Below are positions 8,909-18,478 of a stretch of DNA of 29,372 bases, one piece after another (the stretch's first letter is position 1; every line of letters begins with the position of its first letter). This stretch comes from Priapulus caudatus (Eukaryota; Priapulida; Priapulimorpha; Priapulimorphida; Priapulidae), in assembly GCF_000485595.1 (NCBI RefSeq), contig NW_014577401.1, positions 142,444-171,815 of the forward strand. Direction: 5' to 3'. A program made the translations under genes and the position numbers. Under the pieces are notes generated by a model. The model worked only from the letters and a program-made list of their open reading frames with translations. It was not told the DNA's origin and ran no database searches.

Positions 8909-9727
8909 ATGAGGACCTATGTATTAGTTCTCCTTGCTTTCGTGGCTGTAAGTTGAGCTATCTATTACAACTTTAACGTTCTCTCTATTGCTTATGTAGA
9001 ATATTATTAATATTTTGGTGAGCATTTATTTTTGTTCATACTCTGTATTCAATTGCTCAGAAGTGAGAGAAATTTGATCACGTGCTAGTTCAAAAACTCG
9101 TAAATAATTATCTAGTAAATGAAACTAACTCCGCACACATGATACATAACGCGTAAGCCTGTACTGTTGTAGATGCTCGGCCTAGCTGCTGCCTCGTTTG
9201 GTGGTGGCTACGGCGGATACGGAGGCCGTGGCGGATACGGAGGCTACGGAGGCCGTCGCGGATACGGAGGATACGGTGGCAATCGCAGATACGGAGGATA
9301 CGGAGCCCATCGCAATCACGGAGGATACGGAGGCCATCGCGGATACGGAGGATTCGGTGGCCATCGCAGATACGGATTACAAGGCGGCTTCAAAAAATAC
9401 GGCTACACTATTATCCATCGCTACGGAGGACACGGAGGATATGGCAGAGGCGGAGGATATGGCGGACACGGACGATATGGCAAACGCGGCGGATACGGAG
9501 GCTATGGCGGACACGGCGGACACGGAGGCTATGGCGGACGCGGCGGATACGGACGCGGCGGATACGGAGGTGGCTACGGAGGATATCGCCGAGGATATGG
9601 CGGATACGGACGTGGCGGCGGAGGATATGGCGGCGGAGGATATGGCGGCGGAGGATATGGCGGCGGAGGATTTGGCGGCGGAGGATATGGCGGCGGAGGA
9701 TATGGCGGCGGAGGATACGGACATTGA
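8909..9727 (+). CDS. Shematrin-like Gly/Tyr-rich secreted protein (gene 2), coding exons 8909-8947 and 9173-9727
   Basis: Exon 2 follows a polypyrimidine acceptor (TTTTCTTTTCAG, ending 8881). ATG at 8909 begins MRTYVLVLLAFVA, and the exon ends in phase 0 before GTAAGTTG at 8948. The 225-bp intron closes with TGTTGTAG at 9172. Exon 3 continues MLGLAAAS, so residues 1-20 form a classical signal peptide with likely cleavage AAA/SFGG. The 197-aa product has a mature region in three zones: Arg/His-bearing GGYGG repeats (to about residue 83), a distinct FKKYGYTIIHRYGG segment (about 86-99), and then increasingly pure GGGGYG repeats ending GYGH and TGA. It is probably secreted as an extracellular matrix (shell or cuticle) glycine-rich protein; the shell role is family inference. 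Gene 1 is a clear paralogue with the same exon boundary. The stop may be due to a frameshift, because repeat-like coding sequence follows. Confidence 0.85.
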
Positions 9728-9732
9728 TAGGG

Positions 9733-9783
9733 GGCTATGGTGGTCATGGGGAAGGACATCGTGGTTACGGATACGGTCGCTAA
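9733..9783 (+). pseudogene. Frameshifted C-terminal remnant of gene 2
   Basis: In another frame, just 5 bases past the TGA, the sequence reads GYGGHGEGHRGYGYGR followed by TAA (9781-9783). Its composition is that of the protein itself. This looks like an original C-terminus cut off by an indel around 9721-9733, or by a sequencing error there. Confidence 0.65.
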
Positions 9784-10160
9784 ACAAAGCGGTCATTTCT
9801 AAACCAACTTGGTACGATTAATCCACAAATGCACGTTTCCGACATAACGCAACTAAAGACCGGCACAAATTTAGTAGCTACCATTTCACCTGCTAAATTA
9901 TACAACGTCTTCGTTCGGTATCTAAAAGTTAACATGGTTTAGAGCCAGTCTAGCTGCCAGGATCCATACACTTGCGCTGATTTGATGCATTTTAATTCGT
10001 CCTCTTGTTACTAATATTTTACCGATGTTATAAACCATCGTAATATGTTAAAAATATTATATCAGGTCGCCTTTATAATCAGGTGCGCCAGATGTTTTCG
10101 TTCTCCTGTATATTTATATTTATATATATAATAAATCTTTTGTCCAATAACACTTACTTA
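9784..10160 (+). promoter_or_regulatory. Gene 2 3'UTR with poly(A) signal
   Basis: AATAAA at 10130-10135, followed by TCTTTTGTCCAATAACACTT, matches the gene 1 3' end. Cleavage is expected about 15-25 bases downstream. Confidence 0.75.
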
Positions 10161-10225
10161 CTATGTACAAGAACTTGTATTGCTTCTGTATGTTGAATTG
10201 CTACTGTCGCAGCGTGCATGACATG

Positions 10226-10370
10226 CAACACACACGCACACGCACGCACACACGCACGCACGCACGTAATCAATGTATAGTTTATGATTTATTGAATTGA
10301 TTATGAAAACAGTCAGTGTAATACACACACCCACACCCACTACCAACCCACCCACCCACACACATACACA

Positions 10371-10466
<96 letters not shown>

Positions 10467-10486
10467 CACCACACACACACACACAC
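10226..10486. repeat. CA/CACG microsatellite flanking the U array
   Basis: Two blocks (about 10226-10266 and 10322-10486) of (CA)n and (CACG)n, separated by 55 bp of unique AT-rich sequence. Confidence 0.95.
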
Positions 10487-10491
10487 AATAT

Positions 10492-10521
10492 CAGGAGTCT
10501 ATCAATATTGATAGACTCCTG
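10492..10521. mobile_element. 30-bp palindromic micro-insertion, 7-bp TSD (copy 1)
   Basis: A perfect palindrome of two 15-base arms, CAGGAGTCTATCAAT and its complement. ACAATAT is directly repeated at 10485-10491 and 10522-10528. Related U repeats at 11607 and 19829 have a single ACAATAT running straight into GTATAAAC, the uninserted state. Confidence 0.85.
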
Positions 10522-10690
10522 ACAATATGTAATAAACCCTACATAACAGGAGTCCTGCTAGGTATAACTATGAAAATGCAACTAACCATTTATATACAGG
10601 GAGAATATCGGTGAAGACCTATAATCGAAATTGAACTCATTCTATAAAGATATGAATACACTGTGGTCATACGGTCGCGCGCACGCACGC
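10522..10690 (+). repeat. U repeat, copy U1
   Basis: About 165 bp. Landmarks are ACAATATGTA, CAGGAGTCCTG, AACTATGAAAATGCAACTAA, GAGAATATCGGTGAAGACC, TATAATCGAAATTGAACTCA, AGATATGAATACACTG and a closing CATACGGTCGCGCGCACGC that runs into a microsatellite. It has no convincing open frame. Confidence 0.9.
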
Positions 10691-10746
10691 ACGCACGCAC
10701 GCACGCACACACACGACGCACAACACACGCACAAGACACAGACACA

Positions 10747-10777
<31 letters not shown>

Positions 10778-10833
10778 CAACCACACACACAACACACACA
10801 CACACACACCACACACACATACACACACAACAC

Positions 10834-10905
<72 letters not shown>
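10676..10905. repeat. CACG then CA microsatellite between U1 and U2
   Basis: (CACG)n directly after the U1 end, changing to interrupted (CA)n with scattered CC and AA slips. Open frames of His/Thr or Val/Cys here are artefacts. Confidence 0.95.
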
Positions 10906-10906
<1 letters not shown>

Positions 10907-10912
10907 CAATAT

Positions 10913-10942
10913 CAGGAGTCTATCAATATTGATAGACTCCTG
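10913..10942. mobile_element. 30-bp palindromic micro-insertion, 7-bp TSD (copy 2, duplicated with U)
   Basis: Identical to the element at 10492, with ACAATAT at 10906-10912 and 10943-10949. Same sequence and same site in the neighbouring U unit, so it was copied with U1/U2 by tandem duplication and is not an independent insertion. Confidence 0.85.
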
Positions 10943-11323
10943 ACAATATGTATAAACCCTACATAACAGGAGTCCTGCTACGGTATAACTATGAAAATGC
11001 AACTAACCATTTATATACAGGGAGAATATCGGTGAAGACCTATAATCGAAATTGAACTCATTCTATAACTAGACAGAGGGCACTCACGGAGAGTGCATAC
11101 CTCCGCGAGCATGTAACATGTATGTGCTCGCTGTGGGTGCGGCTGCTGACTGACTCGCCGCCTCAACTGGTGGCTGCTGCTGACTCGCCACTCGCTGACT
11201 CGACACGCTATCGATCGCGCGGTTGGCTTGCTGACTGACTCGCCTGCTGCTGACTCGCCGCTCACTGGTGGCTGCTGCTGACTCGCCACTCGCTGACTCG
11301 ACGCGCTATCGATCGCGCGGTGG

Positions 11324-11382
<59 letters not shown>

Positions 11383-11383
11383 A

Positions 11384-11414
<31 letters not shown>

Positions 11415-11484
11415 GCCGCGAGCGATTGCATGACCTCCGTTTGCGCGAGGTAAAGATATGAATACACTGTGGTCATACGGTCGC

Positions 11485-11490
<6 letters not shown>
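10943..11490 (+). repeat. U repeat, copy U2, split by an insertion at 11068-11450
   Basis: U2 runs to TTCTATA (11061-11067), then resumes TAAAGATATGAATACACTG at 11451 and continues to the CGGTCGCGCGCACG end. Uninterrupted copies read TTCTATAAAGATATG, so the intervening 383 bp is inserted, with TA repeated at both edges. Confidence 0.85.
11068..11450. mobile_element. 383-bp insertion in U2 with an internal tandem duplication and CA run
   Basis: Bounded by TA on both sides. Inside, a roughly 95-bp segment (GCTGCTGACTGACTCGCC..ACTCGCTGACTCGACRCGCT, then ATCGATCGCGCGGT) is present twice at about 11140-11228 and 11230-11326. It is followed by (CA)n and (CG)n to 11416. The ends have no clear TIR; CCTCCGCGAGC near the left and GCGAGCGATTGCATGACCTC near the right are only loosely related. 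The class is unknown. Confidence 0.6.
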
Positions 11491-11516
<26 letters not shown>

Positions 11517-11606
11517 GCACACACACGCACGCACGCACACGCACGCACGCACACCACACTACACACACACAACACACACACACACACACACACAACACAC
11601 ACACAC

Positions 11607-11775
11607 ACAATATGTATAAACCATACAGGAGTCCTGGTACGTGTAACTATGAAAACGCAACTAACCCTTTATATACTGGGAGAATATCAGTGAAGACCTA
11701 TAATCGAAATTGAACTCATTCTATAAAGATATGAATACACTGTGAACCGATCGTGCGGTCATACGGTCGCGCGCA
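11607..11775 (+). repeat. U repeat, copy U3 (before core copy 1)
   Basis: Begins ATATGTATAAACCATACAGG straight after a CA run and has the longer 3' end found in U4 and U6 (TGTGAACCGATCGTGCGGTC, then ATACGGTCGCGCGC). It carries no palindromic micro-insertion and so serves as an empty site for 10492. Confidence 0.9.
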
Positions 11776-11884
11776 CACGCACGCACCGCACACACACACG
11801 CACACCACACGCACACAGACACAGACAACACACGTCACGCGCCCGCACGCACGCACGAACGCACGCACACACACGCACACACAC
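11776..11884. repeat. CACG/CA microsatellite joining U3 to core copy 1
   Basis: Irregular (CACG)n and (CA)n with CAGACACAGACA interruptions, matching the arrangement at 23826-23931 before core copy 2. Confidence 0.9.
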
Positions 11885-11978
11885 TCTTTAAATCATAATT
11901 AATATCTTAATGTTTACGCGTGCGTTGACCGTCATATAGAACTGCTCTTTGTTGACTCTTGTAACGTTACTTAAACAT

Positions 11979-12444
11979 GGATTGAGTTGCTGCCTCCCAT
12001 GTACGACGAGTCGGACATTCAATATAACGACATGCCCGAGTTACACCCAGTGTCGGAGACTCACTTTGATGTGGCCGCATATCCCCTCGCCCCCCCGCAG
12101 CCTCAGCCTTCACCTCAGTCTGTCCCCCTCCTACGGTTAATGAACTAGCTGACATGCTGGGACAAGCTCTACGCACCTCCCCCCACCATACCTTTCCTGA
12201 ATCCATTATTCCTATGGTATACCAAAAAGTGCATATTATAATGTCTCGAAGCTCAACACTGCGAGGTACGCAACAATTTTTGCCGATATACGACTGTTTC
12301 ACAGCCTACGGGACGTGTTATTATCTCGTTGATTGTAGTATTCATTGTGGTAATCTTTGCGTGAAACGTTATGTAGAAATCTGTTTATCGTTTCTTTCAT
12401 TTGTCCGTAACGGTACGTTTACACTATATTGTCAGACCTGCTAA
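11979..12444 (+). pseudogene. Broken first open frame of core copy 1
   Basis: Homologous to the open frame at 24023. An extra T gives ATG-GAT-TGA, and other indels follow near 12075-12110. From the GTTAATGAACTAGCTGACAT region at about 12135, the frame stays open through MLGQALRTS to 12444. In another frame, a hydrophobic stretch IISLIVVFIVVIFA precedes TGA at 12362-12364, suggesting a C-terminal membrane anchor in the ancestral product. Function unknown; I find no family match. Confidence 0.45.
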
Positions 12445-12829
12445 ACACATTTTCTTCAATTAGAGTTTGGTATGGGCCTAAAACATTTATATCGAAAATA
12501 TGAAAATCCAGTTTTGCGTTTTTTGTTGGCTGTATGATGTGTGGAAGTGACAAAAGGTTGTCAGGTCCACATCGGTGTTGTAATAATAGAATTATTTGTA
12601 AATAATGGATTATGGTAATTAATTGGTGGCTGTGTGTATTAATGTGATTATGATTATGAATATGAGATATAAAGGAGCACGAGGCTCGATGTATTTAAAC
12701 GTGGTTTTGGTAATGCGTGTCGGTACGCGGCATATGTTGTATTGTAGGTATTGTAGTTGTATAAGAGGATGCACGTACGGCGTACAGCATAAAAAGACGC
12801 AAGACTGAGAGTAATTGCAGCGATATCAA

Positions 12830-12910
12830 AATGTTCACTGCCAAATGTGTTGAAGTTCTGACTTGTATGGTGATCGTACTTTTATCGTTACTTGTTTTAT
12901 AAATATAGTG
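12830..12910 (+). CDS. Possible very small membrane protein frame in the core repeat
   Basis: ATG at 12830 gives MFTAKCVEVLTCMVIVLLSL and continues hydrophobic to a stop. The counterpart at 24859 starts the same but has a one-base difference that changes the tail (YRYLFYKYSARLIES). It may be a real short frame or chance; the T/A-rich sequence makes hydrophobic codons likely. Confidence 0.2.
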
Positions 12911-13734
12911 CGCGTTAATCGAAAGCTTAACGTAGAGGCACGCGTCGAGGCCAAGACACACCCTGATGGGTTGGTGCATGTCATCGCGTACAGCTTCTAC
13001 CGTGACGACGCCTGTTTAAGGGGTGTCCGGCATTCGAATTTATGGTCGAGACCTGTACGAAAACGTGTATTATTGCATCTTCTATTATTGTATTGGTTAA
13101 ACCGGCAAGATTGTTTGTTTCCTCGAGGAAGTAGTTACCCTGTATATGTGTGTGTGTCTATTTATGCGTGCGAATATTTATTATAATTATATTTTACAGT
13201 AGCACCAATCGTCGTCACGCATAGGCGATAGACAACGCTTGGACATAGTACTTAAGTTTGAGGGCATGCCAACAGTAGAGTTAAAGGCACTAGCATTGCA
13301 CGTAACAGCAAGCATGTATTCACTTTTATTTTTTTGACCGCCGCCGTCAATCTCATATCCATACAAATTAACGACCCATCCGGGCCAGACCAGTCTAATT
13401 ATTTTCCGCTCCAGCTCTCACGGCTTCATACTTCATTGTACTAACCGGTTCCTCTCTTCCCCTCCATCTGTAAAGCGCCACGATATACCCTTACCCACCA
13501 GGACGCCCCAACCACATTGTAACACCATCAATGAAAGACGAGACATTCGCTAGAGCGTCCGCACTGCAACTACCCGACTGGACGCGGGATTAGGACGAGG
13601 AAGCCCCATCCACTGCCATTACATTTCGGCAGCATCCCATTGTGACCTCAACGCCGAACGAAAGGGTTTGCGCCGCACCCTAATTTTGAGCACCAGATCC
13701 AGACCGAATACAGCCGAAACCCTGTCCAGGAAAC

Positions 13735-13935
13735 CCAGGCTTGACAACCAGCTGACTCACCTTGAAGAAGAAACACCAGAAGGACATCACTGCACTGGAG
13801 ATAGCGCTTGCGCGTGCTAATGGTGTGCAGCGCAGAGGCCGAGAGGATGGCTGACCGCCAGCTGCACATGACGACCAACCTGCTGACCGCTATAGCCAGG
13901 CAGCGCGCACAGTCGCTGCACACCCCGGACACCAG
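13735..13935 (+). pseudogene. Frameshifted coiled-coil frame, core copy 1
   Basis: Corresponds to the open copy at 25682. The LDNQLTHL and AEAERMADRQLHM parts are in different frames here, because of an extra A at about 13770 (CTTGAAGAAGAAACACC) and a missing or extra base around 13825. Confidence 0.5.
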
Positions 13936-14095
13936 GACGCCAGGACACAACGACACCAGAACACCGGCCACCAGGACGCCAGGACACCGGACACCAGGAC
14001 ACCAGGACACAACGACACCAGGACACCGGCCACCAGGACGCCAGGACACCGGACACCAGGACACAACGACACCAGGACACCGGACACCAGGACGA
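13930..14095 (+). repeat. Minisatellite, CCAGGACACAACGACACCAG-type unit
   Basis: Units built of (GACACCAG)(GACGCCAG)(GACACCGG) and ACAACGACACCAG, about five irregular copies. It stays open in one frame (TPGHQDTTTPGHR) immediately after the coiled-coil region. Core copy 2 keeps only one unit before it is interrupted at 25965. Confidence 0.85.
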
Positions 14096-14166
14096 CAGCA
14101 CGACCTGATTCGTTCCCGGACCCGTCGGCTCGCCATCACCGACGCTGCGGCCTCAAATCGTTTAAA

Positions 14167-14899
14167 ATGAACTACTATTCTACCCTCTTCTTTCTCCCTT
14201 CCATCACTCTGTTCATTTACAAATTCTTTTGCGCTACTTTCCCTTTCGGCACTGCGTTCTTTTCTCTCCCACTTTTCTACCTACTCTTTCCCTACCCTCC
14301 TTTCCATAAAAACGTATCAGCCTATTTGTTTACCGTTTATTCCCTAGTATTGCCTATCTATTTCCCATTTACTGCTTATCAATTACCCATTTATTGCCTA
14401 TGTCATGTATTTTATATGCTTGCTTATTTTATTATATTATTGCGTTTCCCACTGCCGTATTTCCTCGTGTTTTAATCCGTAAATTATTATAACAGTTTTT
14501 ATTTACTGCTTATACGTTTTAAAATTGTATTGCTGTTACATGAATTTTGCTTTCACCTGCAAATGCGCTTCAATTTTGTTTTTTGCCGCTACATTTCGCG
14601 CTAAAGTTTTCTGCTTTACATGCTATTGCTTATTACTGCACTTCATTATTAATGCTTTCCTGCTTTTCTCTGTATTATTGTCATCTTGTTTACAAAATTT
14701 TATCCTAGTGCATATCCTGCTTCCGCCAATCCCTGCTAACGGATACATCTTCTATACCTACCTATGCTACATCTTTCTTCATTTTAGCATTTCTAAATTC
14801 CCATCAAACTTGACTAAAGTAATAGGATCTTCAATGATTGCGGCAAATAACATTACCGGTTGCTCTCCACACGGAAGTTTACACCCCATTTTTGAGTAG
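14167..14899 (+). other. T-rich stretch with hydrophobic open frames (102 and 124 aa)
   Basis: ATG at 14167 opens a 102-residue frame (MNYYSTLFFLPSITLFIYKF..) and ATG at 14525 a 124-residue one; both are Phe/Leu/Tyr-rich because the DNA is pyrimidine-rich. The homologous region at 27803-28510 is conserved but frameshifted several times. Multi-pass membrane proteins are possible but base composition explains the pattern equally well. Confidence 0.3.
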
Positions 14900-15352
14900 A
14901 GGCAGCCGGAGCTGCATTGCACGATGGGTCATCGTCTTTCCCGCGGTGTGGGGGGAAACGTAGCAAGGCTGATGTCATTGCGCGACCGCATTTAGGCAGC
15001 CAGGCCAACACACAGGCTATTTTACACGCATACCAACGGCTAGAAGCACCGATCTATCTCCTGGCTGCTGGACACATACATTGCTACGATAGCTCAACCA
15101 GGGTGCAACCGCACACCCACACATTACACGATTACACATCTATGGCTATCTATATCACCTCTATTCTTAACTTGCCGAAGGGGGCGCAGCACATCTCCAA
15201 CCCCACTCGCCCAAATTGTCATTCATACGTCATCACATTTACAACTGTCGCGTATGGCGCTAAAGGACCTATGCCTTCCTTTGTATGCCAGCAGTGATTG
15301 GTAAGAGCATATTCGGTAGTGGGATGCGCGACTCACCTTGCAAGATCGGGGG

Positions 15353-15420
15353 TATAAAAGAGCCCTCACGAGAGACAGCGGGGCTCGTCATCCTCTACCT
15401 CGGTCTGTTGCTAAATTTGA
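15353..15420 (+). promoter_or_regulatory. TATA promoter at the 3' end of core copy 1
   Basis: TATAAAAG at 15353-15360 preceded by GATCGGGGG. A start is expected near GGGGCTCGTCATCC (15379-15392). Strictly conserved in copy 2 (28961). Transcription would leave the core and enter the U repeat, as in a terminal-repeat promoter; here it would run into the inserted transposon. Confidence 0.6.
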
Positions 15421-16443
15421 GTGTGTAGTGCGCAGCAACTGTAGTTTACCCCTGTGCTGATTTGTATACGTGTTTCTAGTGGATCTAATAATAACTCGTC
15501 ATCCTGCTACGATAATTGCCTAATGTCATTTTTTACTACTTAGAGAAAAACCAAAAAAAATTGTTTTAAGATTTAAAGCGAGATCATAATTTTTTCGCGA
15601 ATTATTATTTACATTAATGCATGATAATGTTAGCATTAAACATACAATATACTACCAACATGGTTGTGTGCATCACAACAATGGCCGCAGGTGACTTAGG
15701 CAAAATGTCTAATGATCCCGCGCGTGGACTTATGCAGTTGACCAGATGACTTGGGCATTATGTCTTATACAGGAAAAATGTGACTTAGGCAATATTTCTA
15801 TGATTACCAGTATGACCAACATGTAATGCAATTATATCAATGAATAGATTAGAATTATGCGCTGTACAATGTGCTAGGTAGTTAAAAAAAAGATGAATAC
15901 ACTGTTCTGACTGAAACTTCATTGTCCTGTATCAGCGGGATTTTTCTTACAATAATCGACAGGCGTGCACTAAACATTGTACGCGTAAGAATTGATTTAT
16001 GCTTCCAAATGCGGTAGGAGTCAATAATCTGATGCACACACCGTGGCATGACTCGACTTCATGCCTGGAAGATCATTTGAATTTTTCTGTTGGAACAATT
16101 GGCATCTGCCCCTCAAGAGTGTCGCACCCATTCCAGTGGTTCATTGGGGAATGCTATCCTTTGGGGTAAGCGTACCAATCTGATGTTTCTCATTGAAATC
16201 CAATTTATATTGGATTCGCCTGAACTACCAATAAACCACAACGCTGCTTCAGTTGGTGTACCTGTAGCATCACCTCCAGCTCTCTTTCTCGCTGGTACTG
16301 ATACTTTGACCATAACCACCATCCAACTTCATATTTGGCTCGTGTAGACTTCAAAACATGATATGGAGAGGTCCAGACGAATACGCGCACTCTGAAATAT
16401 AACCACATAATCATGAGGTAAAGATTTCAACATACCATGCCAA

Positions 16444-16468
16444 NNNNNNNNNNNNNNNNNNNNNNNNN
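16444..16468. other. Assembly gap (25 N)
   Basis: Run of 25 N inside the 4.2-kb transposon; its true length is unknown. Confidence 1.
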
Positions 16469-16679
16469 GGTGTGGCCAGGAACAAGATATTTCTGAATAA
16501 TTCTATATCATGCTTCATTGCAGATTTAGAACGCATTGTACGTATACGTTACGGTTCTGAGTATCCACAACCATCACTCCAGATAAATTATTGTGTTTTA
16601 ATAGCCAGGTTGTTGCTGAATTAGCTCTGTGCAAACGTGCTTCCGGTACTGGGTGGCAAATACTTCACTACTAATTTCC

Positions 16680-16935
16680 TTCAGTTTTATCCCACTCCAT
16701 AGCAGCAACCCTCACTTGGTTTTGCAGGTTCATCCAGTGTAGAAATTTATGGACTTGCATGCTTAGTTTATTAATACAGTTTGCTGGCCTCTCGACTTGG
16801 GACAAAGGAGTACTGCTTGTAAAAGTGCGCATTGTCACAACTGACCGCTCATCATTAGCTGCTCCTTCGTCTTTTGATGTTCTCTGCTCTAAGCTCGATG
16901 CTTCTGGTCTGTATGTGTGCTCGTAGGGTAGCCCT
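16680..16935 (-). other. Possible degenerate exon of the transposon, minus strand
   Basis: Reading down from about 16935 there is an open frame without an early ATG, containing SSLEQRTSKDEGAANDERSV and later MQVHKFLHWMNLQNQVRVAA before a stop near 16675. Its residue mix looks more protein-like than the other frames here, but it shows no motif I can assign. It could be an exon of the element's transposase or chance. Confidence 0.25.
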
Positions 16936-18250
16936 GATCCAGATTAACATGTGTTGGCGGCTCACTACCACATTCACACTGGTCTTTTGCATTGGGATAA
17001 AGCTGAAAAATTGTTTGCCTCCAACACTCTCACCTGAAAATCTTCTCCCCGACGACAGCGAGCACCAGCCTTCTGTTTTTTGCGCAGCTGGTTGTACTAA
17101 AGGATAAACAAATTTGGCCTTTGGGTAGGCCAGGATATAAAAACTTCTTGTTTCTTGTAATGCCGGAACCACTACGGCAGTATGGCGATGGAGGCTTGGT
17201 AGATTGGTCAGCCAGTTCTTCAAGAAGTTTGGTCAGCCTCTCCCCACTTGGAACACATTACCTGCAAAAAAATTAAAGATGAGATATATTTACGTTGACT
17301 TTTTTTAGGAGCCACTCAGCCAGTCCTAACTTGACTGGGCATCCCACGTTGGAGAGAAACCATTTGAGAACACATTTGATTGAATTTCATGCAGTGTAGT
17401 TCAACCGACCGACCGCGGGACATTAAATACCATTGTATGAGAAATATTCATAAATAATCTTATGTCCAATTTGCGTTAGATTGATTCGTTTCCAGGCAGA
17501 TTTTTGGCTCACTCGCAGGAGTGTGGGAGAGTGATACGATTGCCGGGAGCCTCGGCGGAGTCCTGCGGACCTGGGCCCATAAAGAAATAAAATTAACTTA
17601 ATCCTACCAGTTTTGGGTCTTGGCGCTGAAGGCGAGGTTGTTATTCTCATCCTGCAACATGCAAACGCGTTCTATCTGCGACAGGACCAGCGTTGAACTT
17701 TGAAACGGATTCTGCACACTGGAATTGATGTTGCATCACTCAGTTTTAAGTTGTTAGGAGAAGTAGTTTTCCGCTGCATGCCGTAGTTCTTCTTCTGCCT
17801 TTTTATATAACCTGCAAGGAAAGATATCACAAACATAATTCAACAACCGACAACTGGCCAGGCTCTTTTAGTTTTAGTACACGTATACAGTAAATGTGCG
17901 TGTTAATGTTAGTACTGTAGTAGTTTAAAGTTGAATATTTTATTAATTTTAGTAAGTCCAGGTACTATACCTTACTTATTTACCAAAGTATGTACATTTG
18001 ATCTACGTTCTTCCCTAGGACATCATTGACCAGAATCTGTCAAGATTCTTTTGCCGCTTGCTTCCTCATTCAAGGACTGCACTTCGCAGATTTGAATTTT
18101 GCGGCAGAGATTCAGACTCGACAAGGGGCGTCCCATTTTGTTTGCGGTCTCTCCTTCCCTTTGCGATTCTTGCAAAGCCTCCCCTTTTTAAACGTTTTAG
18201 CTTTAGTAATGATGAGCTTCCATCGCTACCGCTGGACGTTTACGTCCGCT
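16936..18250. other. Transposon interior, no recognised gene
   Basis: Open frames of up to 122 aa exist (minus strand 16855-17223) and none is recognised. A frame around 18058-18240 (containing EFCGRDSDSTRGVPF) follows a possible acceptor TTCCCTAG at 18018, too weak to call. Confidence 0.4.
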
Positions 18251-18261
18251 TCGCGCTTAGT

Positions 18262-18478
18262 CTTCATCAGCATTATCATCTGCATATCTGCTTCAATTTC
18301 TTCATCGCAATTATCATCTGCTTCAATATCTATCATCAGCATATCAATCTGATCCAGCTGCTTCATAATCATCATCAGCAGTTATCATCTGCGTCAGCTG
18401 ATCAAATATCATCATCAGCATTATCATCGGGTCAGCTGATTCAGCGCTCACTATCCAAGGCTGATCACCATCAGTAGA
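18262..18478. repeat. Degenerate ATCATCAGC/TCATCTGCTTCA repeat
   Basis: Imperfect units such as CATCATCAGCA, ATTATCATCTGCTTCA and GTCAGCTGAT repeat over about 200 bp. It lies within the transposon. Confidence 0.75.

Larger units (their letters stand above)
11885..15487 (+). mobile_element. Core repeat copy 1, about 3.6 kb, class unknown
   Basis: Collinear with 23932-25964 plus 27757-29078 at high identity, broken mainly by single-base indels. In order: TCTTTAAATCATAATTAAT, an acidic/proline-rich open frame, small hydrophobic frames, a coiled-coil frame, a CCAGGACAC minisatellite, T-rich hydrophobic frames and a TATA promoter near the 3' end. U copies lie on both sides (U3, and U4 after an inserted transposon), so the layout U-core-U resembles a terminally repeated element. 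No reverse transcriptase, integrase or transposase was recognised. Here the first frame is broken at its second codon (ATGGATTGA). Confidence 0.7.

Noticed and set aside
9182-9821. Open frames in other phases and antisense to the Gly/Tyr exon
   Set aside because: Shadows of the repetitive coding sequence; only the GGY frame has a signal peptide and splice sites.
11629-11639. CAGGAGTCCTG in every U copy as a minimal member of the micro-palindrome family
   Set aside because: No 7-bp direct repeat flanks it (ACCATA against GTACGT), so the similarity of ends may be chance.
10161-11693. His/Thr and Cys/Val open frames
   Set aside because: Translations of CA/TG microsatellites.
13648-14139. Minus-strand Cys/Pro/Val frame of 163 aa
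   Set aside because: It is the antisense of the CCAGGACAC minisatellite.
14917-15297. 126-aa open frame in core copy 1
   Set aside because: Frameshifted repeatedly in core copy 2, with no recognisable motif; probably chance within conserved DNA.
16113-16322. Minus-strand frame with GDATGTPTEAAL, faintly like a P-type ATPase segment
   Set aside because: Flanking residues do not match that family, the stretch is short, and it lies inside a transposon.
18026-18477. Two overlapping frames with a possible upstream acceptor
   Set aside because: The second halves are repeat-derived (ATCATCAGC units) and no donor, motif or partner exon is seen.
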